Of a stretch of DNA of 64,000 nucleotides, positions 57,487 to 64,000 are shown piece by piece (the stretch's first letter is position 1; each line of letters begins with the position of its first letter). The position numbers and the translations under genes are program-made. The stretch is from QAMX01 sp964515055 (lineage in GTDB: Bacteria; Bacillota; Clostridia; Oscillospirales; QAMX01), in the NCBI GenBank assembly GCA_964515055.1, contig CAZEUG010000007.1, forward strand, positions 1 to 64,000, written 5' to 3'. The notes beneath the pieces were generated by a model. It was not told the origin of the DNA and did no database searches. It was given only the letters and a program-made list of their open reading frames with translations.

Positions 57487-60400
57487 TTAACGGATTTCGA
57501 CTTCGACTTCTTCACTGGTCAACGGCCAGGCAACGAAGTGGGTCTGTCTGTTGGCGCTGAGATGGATTGTGAGATGCAGATGAATTCCGGAAAAACGGAG
57601 CCGGCACGAGCAGGTCGACACATCATCCGGGAGATTCGGCGTGATGGTCAGACCCTGCGGAGAACCGTGAATGCCCAGCATTTCTTCCACCACCGCCTTT
57701 CGGAACCATGCGGCAGAACCGGTATACCAGCTCCATCCACATACGCCGTTTTTCTCACCGGCATATACATCTGCAGCCAGGACAAAGTCTTCGCCGCCGT
57801 AAATCGACGGATCATGCGTCTTTGGTAAAAGCAACCGGAGCAGTTCCCAGCCGTCGTTTGGTCGTCCGGCGCGAAAACAGGCCATGGCCAGCCAGACAGC
57901 GGCGTGCGTATACTGTCCGCCGTTTTCCCGTACACCGGTCGGATAATCGGAAAGGTATCCGACATTTGCAGAGCGGGTAAATGGCGGCGTAAACAACCGA
58001 ACGATTCGATTTTTTCGGTCAACCAGCTGTTCGAGCGCCGTTTGGAGCGCGAGCTGCATCTGCCGATGCTCCTGTTCCGATTCCGAACCGTCGGAGGACA
58101 GCCAGGCAAAGCTCTGTGCAATGGAGTCCAGCTGACATTCTTTCGAACAGGCAGAGCCCAAAACGGCTCCCTCGTCCGTATAAGCGCGGAGAAAGCGATC
58201 GGCTTCGAAGGTGTTCATGGCGGCCGAACGCAGATTATTTGCGGCGGCCAAAAGATGGTTTGCTTCCTTCAAATCCTTCATGCGGTTGCAGACCGTCGCA
58301 AAGCGGCGTAAAACAAGGCTGCCGAACCAGGCCAGCCAAACGCTTTCGCCTTTTCCCTGCTCCCCAATGCCGTTCAGCCCGTCGTTCCAGTCGCCGTTCA
58401 AAATCAGAGGCAAACGATGTGCTCCACATCCACGGGACAAAAACAGATGAATGGCACGCAGGCCGTGCTGATACAGCGTTTCCGAACAGGGCGATGATTC
58501 GGCATTTTCATAGCGTTCCCGCTCATCTGGACGCAGTGGTGCGCTTTTCAGGTACGGAACCGGAACGGATAAGAGTGCCTCCTCTCCGGTGCGGTCGAGA
58601 TACAGCGCCGTGAAATAGGGTAACCAAAGCAGATCATCGCTGCAGCGTGTGCGCACGCCGTTCTTTCGGGCATCATCTTTGAATCCGACATGAAACCAGT
58701 GCTGGACGTCGCCTTCTTCATATTGATGTTCTGCACAGAGCAGGAGCAGCGCACGCAGGATCTGCGGTTCATCCAGCAGGAAAGCGGATGCATCCTGCAT
58801 CTGATCGCGAAAACCGATGGCGCCGCCGTTCTGGTAGAAGGAGGAGCGCGCATACAAGCGGGAGCCCTTGATCTGCCAGACAGCCCAGTCGTTCATATAG
58901 GCATCCAAAACCGGATGCCCGCTTTGAATGACCACCTGCTTTGTCTCCTGTTTTCGCGCTTCGCAGGCTGCGTGGAACAACTGCTCCGCCAGGTCAACGG
59001 ATACAGAAGCGGCAGCAGAGACGGCATCTCCAACCGAATCGGCAGCAGCGCAGGTCAGGACAATGTGTTGGCCGGTGATCCGGAAAGCGGCAACTCGCCC
59101 GCACGGAATGGTTTCTTCAATGGCGGAAAAAAGGCCGCTCTTGTAGGCCGCCTCGCTGCACGTCACTCCGATTGGAGCCGGTACAGTCGCACAGGCCAAA
59201 GCCGTGGGTGGAAAGTCGTCTGCCATCGGGTGATACGTCGTCACGGCGTTGAAATCCTGTTGGAACGATGTGATCACGCCATTTTTAGCCGCGCGGCGTT
59301 CTCCGAAAAGCGGCTGCATCCGCCAATCAACGGTCACGGGATGATCAGACGATTCGATGATCAAAAGCCGCAGTGGGCGATCTGGTGCAACAAATGCACG
59401 GGTGCGAATGCTCTGTCCGTCGATCTCAGCTTCCCAAACCGTATACCCCTGTTCAAAGCGGCACGCAGCACCGCACAAAATTGGAATGCGATGACCATGA
59501 ACCAGACAGCTCAGCTCTTCTCCCCCTTCGGATTCGTCCAACGGTGTCAGCTTCATCAGCCGGGCATTCCGAAACCAGAGATGTGTCATGCCAAAGTCTG
59601 TCGAGAGACAGCCGAAGAACGGGTTACACAGTGGCTGCGACCAGGTGCGCGTGTGCTGTGCAGGTACCTGTGCATGAGGAAGCACGGGCGGAAAAGACGT
59701 CGGCTGGTACGGCAACACCGTGCAGGCGACCAACCGCACGGCGGCGACAGAGGCAGAATCGGCCGTCGATAAATCGATCAGGTGAATGCCGCCGTGAACA
59801 CCGACCGCTGCTTCGCATCCGCTGATTCGAACTGCGGCATGGAACAGATGAAAGCCTTGCCGTTCATACGCTCCGCCGTCATCGATCAGAATACAGAGAT
59901 CATAAACAATCCCGCAGGCCGAAAGGAGCTCATGAATCCGAATGGCCGTAAAAATTTCGCCGGTGAGCTGCGGCAGGTCTTCCGAGTAGGCTTCCAGTAC
60001 CACAACCGGCAGATCTCCGCTGATGCCGAGCTGCCACAGCGCACCGCGAGAGGTTTCTGTCTCGTATACGACATCTGTCCGTTCAGATGGGGTCATCATC
60101 GGTGTCAGCAACGACAAGGCGTACAGCAAATCCGGTGTCTGCAGGGAGAGACGTTGAGCCATCCGGCAAAAGCGCAGCCCCTGATGGGCTGTTCGGAGCG
60201 CATGGGAACCGGCAGAGACCGCAGAGTGCATCGATTCGCCGAGCGCTATGGCAAAATGAAACGTGAAGGTTTCGCCTGGAGCGAGGACAACGGGAATCAC
60301 GGCGCGCAAAATTGGTCGGCGCGGTGTTCCAAAAGAAGAGTGCCGGAGGTTGCTGCAGCAGGCTTCCGGATGCGTGGGAGGATTTCCGGCGAGAATTGCG

Positions 60401-63400
60401 TCGCCGTCTGACGTAAAGGTCGTTGAACCCGGCTCACAAATCAACGCGACGCTCTGACCCTCATTGCGACTGGCTACGGCTCCATTCTGAACAGCTTTGG
60501 TCGATAGAAACATTCGATAGAAATCGGGGTGACTTTCATATTCGTCCAAGTGTCCGGCCAGCGGTTCGCAAAACAGAACCAGATGCCCGCAAATTCGTTG
60601 GGGGCCTGTGTTCTGGATTTGCACTTCCCGCACTTCTGCCGGTTCATTTTCAGCCAGCTGAACCTGCATTTTCATACGGATGGAATCGGACTCGGCCAGA
60701 AAGCTTGACTGTCGTCCTGTCCATTCGAACTGATACGCCATTGACGTCTGTCCAATGGGAACGGGCGAAACAATGCCCGCATCTGTTCGGAACAGCACGA
60801 GAATACCCGGCTCGGCGTGATAGGCCTCTGTTTGACGCGTAAAGAGGCGTGAGGTGCCGTTTGCAGAAGTCAAGAGCGTACAGCCGTCATTGGCCAGCAG
60901 GTTCCAGCTCGGAAGCGGATTCTGAACATTTGGGCCGTGCAGTCTGTATTCGGGCAATACGTTTACCTGCTCTGCAGAGGCATGGACGTGCATCCGTTTG
61001 ACGTTGACTGCATGAATCGGCATTCGCTCTGCGAGGAGCATATGATATGCGCGAAGATCGGTTTGGCCGAAAAATGCATCGAGGAAATAGGCCTTCCCGC
61101 TTTCCGCAGCTGTCAGCAGATTGCAGATCGAGCAAAGCGACATGGCCATATGGTGCGCCATATACGTTTTGCAGACGCGATAGGCTGAAGGGTTTTCTGA
61201 AAGCACTGCCATCCGCCGCCCTGTCCAATCAACAGACTCATACAGGCCGTATTTGCCCTGCATTCCATCCATTTGGGTCAGGACACGCAAATTGTGCAGC
61301 GCCTTGTCCGGATCGATGGACAGCGCCAGATAGGACGAGTACGGCGAGACAACCAATTCGTGTTCCAGACCATTTTTGAAGCCGATGGCCGGAACACCAT
61401 GGGCTTTGTATTGATAGGTCAGCGTCTCATCAAAGGCATAAAAAGCGCTTTCAGATATCCCCCACGGCGTTTTCCGCTTTTTGGCATAGATGCGTTGACA
61501 GTATACCGCATACCGATTTGCTTCGTAGAGCAGCGAATTTTCCGTTTCCGGCAGAAGCAGATTGGGCATCAGGTATTCAAACAGACTGCCGCTCCAAGAG
61601 GCCAGACCGGTATAGCCGTTTGTCTCCGACAGTGAGCGGGACAGAGAAAACCAGTGCTTGACCGGAATCTCTCCCTTTGCAATGGCCAGATAGCTGGTCA
61701 AGCGGGCTTCACTGGCCAGCATATCATAGTGCCCGCCGACACTTTTGCCGTCCCTGTCCACAGCGATATGCAATAGGCGGACACGATCGTCATAAAATAC
61801 AGAAAAATCGGCAAGGCGTGCAAGCTGCTCCATTCTTTCTGCAAGTGCACTTGAGCCGTGACGATCAGCCAGTTGAGCGGCGGCCAGCAGGGACGCGCAG
61901 AGATTGCCGCTGTCAACCGACGAAATGACGGCGGGTTGCATGACGGTGAGTGTGTCGGTCCGATACCAGTTATACAGGTGGCCGTGATTTTTCTCCATGC
62001 GTTCCAGTGAACTGATGGTGCGCATCAGGCGCTTTTCTGCATCGTCCCATGGAATGAATCCCAGCTTTTCGGCGGCGAAGACGGATAAAATGCCGAGACC
62101 GATGTTGGTCGGACTTGTTCGATGGGCAATGGTGCCACACGGTGCAATCTGCTCATTATCGGGCGGCAGATTTTGATCAGCTTCCGTCATTCGTTCATCA
62201 AAGAATCGCCAGATTCGCTGTGCCTGCTCCAGCAGAAACGCCTGATCGGACAAGCTGACCTCAGGTGAACGATCCAGTTTCCCGGACAACAGGAAGGAAT
62301 ACAGCGGTGACAGCAGCCAGAGCAAGGATACCAGACAGGAAATGAGATTTCCGGCAACGACGCAGAGGAGGATCGCCAGAATCACAGAGGGCAGCAATAC
62401 ATAGATTTCATGCAGGATGGCACCAAAACCGATTCGACGGTAGCGTGCGTGCTTTTCGGCTTCGGCGGCCGTCGTCCATTCCAACAGGCGGCGTTTTGAG
62501 ATCAGCATACGCCAGAGCGCCTGCACCATGGCGCGGGTGGTCACATACGCTTCAAAGGGCAACAGTACAAAGCGGGAGAAAAACAGCAACAGCCCGCCAC
62601 GAAATCCGGCATAGATCGTAGAGTGGCATCGCGTGGATATTCGGTTGGGGAAGTTTCGAAGTCGTTCAACGGTGTTGAGGAGCATGGGTACCGTCAAGGC
62701 TGCGAGCGCAAACAGCGCACCGACAGCCGAGGCCGGATTTGGGAAAATGCAGAAGGAAAGAATTGCCATGCAAATTGCGGCCGGTGTTTCCACACGGCGG
62801 ATATTGTCGCAGATTCGGTATTTTGCAGAGGGTGTCAGAGGGTTGCGATAGCGCTGCCCTTGTCTGTTGCGGAGGTACGGAAGCAGAAACGGAATCAACT
62901 GGATATCGCCGCGGGTCCAACGCGCCTGTCGTTTCATAAAGGATCGGACAGAGGATGGAAAACCGTCGATGACCGAGGCTTCTGCGAGAAAACCGGTTCG
63001 CAAAAAACTGCCTTCCAGCAAATCGTGGGACAATATTCGCTGATCTGCAATCTTGTCCTTCAAAACACTGTGCATGGCACGGAGATCGAGAATTCCTTTG
63101 CCGGTGAAAATGGAATCTCCAAACAGATTTTGGCAGATATCGCCGCTCGACACGCAGTACGGATCCGTCCCGCCCTGTCCGGCAAAGATTCTGGAAAAGA
63201 GTGTGGCATTGGCCGCGGTCAAATCCATGGTGATGTGCGGCTGAAGAATACCATAACCGGCAACCACCCTCGACGCATCCGGGGCGATCACTGCACGGTT
63301 CAGCGGATGCAGCATGGCGCCGACCATGTGACGGACGGAGTCGGGCTCCGGAATGGTATCGGCATCCAGTGCAATCAGATACCGCACCGTTTTCAAGCGC

Positions 63401-64000
63401 TCTGCTTCCACACCGTAAAAAATTGGTTCATTGTTCGGATCGGGATCATCGGATACAAATGCCGCGAGAGCGGTGATTGCTCCGCGTTTTCGTTCGTATG
63501 CCATCCAGATTTGGTCTTGATCGTTCCAATACCGCTTTCGCCAGATACAGACAAAGCGATGACCATATTCCTGATTCAGCCGGTCAATGGTTGTGCGCAT
63601 TGCGTCCAAAATCGCCGGATCATCATCCGCTTCTTCCGAAGACGCGTCTGGCAAATCGGCGAGTACGCCGTAGAGGACATGATCACCGGCGGAACGATTG
63701 GTGCAGGCATATTCCGCCAGCGCGGCTGTCTGCTGGGCGGCCTGTTCGGGCGTAGCAGCCAACAACGTGACGGCGACCAGCGTTGTTCCATCCTTCGGAA
63801 CACCGGCTTCCAGTTCGAGCGATGGTAGAAAATGATTGGGAGCCACGTGGGAAAACAGATACAGAAGGAACGCCCGTGTGACTTCATACAACGGCAGCAT
63901 CATGCCGAGTGCCAGCCAGACACTTTTGAATAGAACCCCGAAGAGCGCGGAGATCAGGACAGGAAGCGTCATATCCAGCATCAGGTAGATGAAGCGAATT
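57487..64000 (-). CDS. Cyclic beta-1,2-glucan synthase-like protein (NdvB/ChvB family), N-terminus outside window
   Basis: At least 2170 residues; the frame stays open to the right edge, so several hundred more may be missing. After a membrane segment comes a family-84-like glycosyltransferase domain, with ALDADTIPEPDSV (near 205) and QARWTRGD (QxxRW, near 355). Further helices lie at about 400-560. A glycoamylase-like middle region contains AFDETLTYQYKAHGVPAIGFK and VSPYSSYLALSID. A C-terminal GH94 phosphorylase-like part carries the catalytic-type GDWNDGLNGIGEQGKGES (near 1860). Such enzymes build cyclic beta-1,2-glucan on a protein-bound primer and cut the ring size. They are best known in Rhizobiales; this is a Gram-positive case. 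Confidence 0.9.
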   Translation of the reverse strand, partial: IRFIYLMLDMTLPVLISALFGVLFKSVWLALGMMLPLYEVTRAFLLYLFSHVAPNHFLPSLELEAGVPKDGTTLVAVTLLAATPEQAAQQTAALAEYACTNRSAGDHVLYGVLADLPDASSEEADDDPAILDAMRTTIDRLNQEYGHRFVCIWRKRYWNDQDQIWMAYERKRGAITALAAFVSDDPDPNNEPIFYGVEAERLKTVRYLIALDADTIPEPDSVRHMVGAMLHPLNRAVIAPDASRVVAGYGILQPHITMDLTAANATLFSRIFAGQGGTDPYCVSSGDICQNLFGDSIFTGKGILDLRAMHSVLKDKIADQRILSHDLLEGSFLRTGFLAEASVIDGFPSSVRSFMKRQARWTRGDIQLIPFLLPYLRNRQGQRYRNPLTPSAKYRICDNIRRVETPAAICMAILSFCIFPNPASAVGALFALAALTVPMLLNTVERLRNFPNRISTRCHSTIYAGFRGGLLLFFSRFVLLPFEAYVTTRAMVQALWRMLISKRRLLEWTTAAEAEKHARYRRIGFGAILHEIYVLLPSVILAILLCVVAGNLISCLVSLLWLLSPLYSFLLSGKLDRSPEVSLSDQAFLLEQAQRIWRFFDERMTEADQNLPPDNEQIAPCGTIAHRTSPTNIGLGILSVFAAEKLGFIPWDDAEKRLMRTISSLERMEKNHGHLYNWYRTDTLTVMQPAVISSVDSGNLCASLLAAAQLADRHGSSALAERMEQLARLADFSVFYDDRVRLLHIAVDRDGKSVGGHYDMLASEARLTSYLAIAKGEIPVKHWFSLSRSLSETNGYTGLASWSGSLFEYLMPNLLLPETENSLLYEANRYAVYCQRIYAKKRKTPWGISESAFYAFDETLTYQYKAHGVPAIGFKNGLEHELVVSPYSSYLALSIDPDKALHNLRVLTQMDGMQGKYGLYESVDWTGRRMAVLSENPSAYRVCKTYMAHHMAMSLCSICNLLTAAESGKAYFLDAFFGQTDLRAYHMLLAERMPIHAVNVKRMHVHASAEQVNVLPEYRLHGPNVQNPLPSWNLLANDGCTLLTSANGTSRLFTRQTEAYHAEPGILVLFRTDAGIVSPVPIGQTSMAYQFEWTGRQSSFLAESDSIRMKMQVQLAENEPAEVREVQIQNTGPQRICGHLVLFCEPLAGHLDEYESHPDFYRMFLSTKAVQNGAVASRNEGQSVALICEPGSTTFTSDGDAILAGNPPTHPEACCSNLRHSSFGTPRRPILRAVIPVVLAPGETFTFHFAIALGESMHSAVSAGSHALRTAHQGLRFCRMAQRLSLQTPDLLYALSLLTPMMTPSERTDVVYETETSRGALWQLGISGDLPVVVLEAYSEDLPQLTGEIFTAIRIHELLSACGIVYDLCILIDDGGAYERQGFHLFHAAVRISGCEAAVGVHGGIHLIDLSTADSASVAAVRLVACTVLPYQPTSFPPVLPHAQVPAQHTRTWSQPLCNPFFGCLSTDFGMTHLWFRNARLMKLTPLDESEGGEELSCLVHGHRIPILCGAACRFEQGYTVWEAEIDGQSIRTRAFVAPDRPLRLLIIESSDHPVTVDWRMQPLFGERRAAKNGVITSFQQDFNAVTTYHPMADDFPPTALACATVPAPIGVTCSEAAYKSGLFSAIEETIPCGRVAAFRITGQHIVLTCAAADSVGDAVSAAASVSVDLAEQLFHAACEARKQETKQVVIQSGHPVLDAYMNDWAVWQIKGSRLYARSSFYQNGGAIGFRDQMQDASAFLLDEPQILRALLLLCAEHQYEEGDVQHWFHVGFKDDARKNGVRTRCSDDLLWLPYFTALYLDRTGEEALLSVPVPYLKSAPLRPDERERYENAESSPCSETLYQHGLRAIHLFLSRGCGAHRLPLILNGDWNDGLNGIGEQGKGESVWLAWFGSLVLRRFATVCNRMKDLKEANHLLAAANNLRSAAMNTFEADRFLRAYTDEGAVLGSACSKECQLDSIAQSFAWLSSDGSESEQEHRQMQLALQTALEQLVDRKNRIVRLFTPPFTRSANVGYLSDYPTGVRENGGQYTHAAVWLAMACFRAGRPNDGWELLRLLLPKTHDPSIYGGEDFVLAADVYAGEKNGVCGWSWYTGSAAWFRKAVVEEMLGIHGSPQGLTITPNLPDDVSTCSCRLRFSGIHLHLTIHLSANRQTHFVAWPLTSEEVEVEIR

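Overview
This window reads as a chromosomal segment of a moderate-GC, endospore-forming member of the Clostridia (Bacillota). The evidence is a complete eight-gene spoIIIA operon, a SpoIID/LytB-type hydrolase, diadenylate cyclase with its YbbR regulator, a clostridial pyruvate:ferredoxin oxidoreductase, strong AGGAGG-type ribosome sites, GTG/TTG starts, and sigma-A promoters close to TTGACA-17-TATAAT. No insertion sequence, prophage, CRISPR array or rRNA was seen. The lifestyle suggested is an anaerobe that ferments sugars and amino acids.

Layout. 1-5262 (-): miaB-mutS-mutL, with mutL cut by the left edge. 5339-8582: an unknown membrane protein (+), then mtaB and a small anchored protein (-). 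8628-10265 (+): an HPr-like protein without the active-site histidine, and a D,D-carboxypeptidase. 10320-14517 (-): an alanine/sodium symporter, lysA, a Nudix hydrolase and prmA. 14705-16813 (-): nadE and an isolated tRNA-Ala(GGC). 16959-19877 (-): asd-dapA-dapB, which with lysA supplies much of the diaminopimelate/lysine branch. 20183-23005 (+): a SpoIID-family protein and queA. 23374-26988 (-): a 3.6 kb nifJ-type pyruvate oxidoreductase, divergent from an archaeal-type phosphoglycerate mutase (or alternative homoserine kinase) at 27283-28503.

28890-37256 (+) is the most coherent catabolic unit: a sodium:solute symporter, then paaK, iorA, iorB, a second paaK, a tandem-ACT protein and a methionine gamma-lyase-family PLP enzyme. 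It suggests uptake and ferredoxin-linked oxidation of aromatic 2-oxo acids to aryl-CoA thioesters. 38244-43139 (-) is an L-rhamnose operon (class II aldolase, rhaB, rhaA) that also carries a homologue of the Anabaena sensory rhodopsin transducer and a small membrane protein, behind a strong promoter with an inverted-repeat operator candidate. It is divergent from a ROK sugar kinase plus GH38 alpha-mannosidase unit (43460-47018, +).

47091-50058 holds an orphan 165-aa protein, a histidine phosphatase and an FAD-dependent dehydrogenase. 50096-52234 (-) is cdaA-cdaR (c-di-AMP synthesis). 52443-57377 (-) is spoIIIAA-AH in canonical order. 57487-64000 (-) is a very large cyclic beta-1,2-glucan synthase-like enzyme whose N-terminus lies beyond the window.

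No clearly new multi-gene system was found. The best leads are the rhodopsin-transducer homologue in the rhamnose operon, the facing asd/spoIID promoters with complementary leaders, the hairpin between two Shine-Dalgarno elements of dapA, the histidine-less HPr, the paired paaK genes around iorAB, and the NdvB-like synthase in a spore former. All functional calls come from reading motifs by eye; no database search was run.
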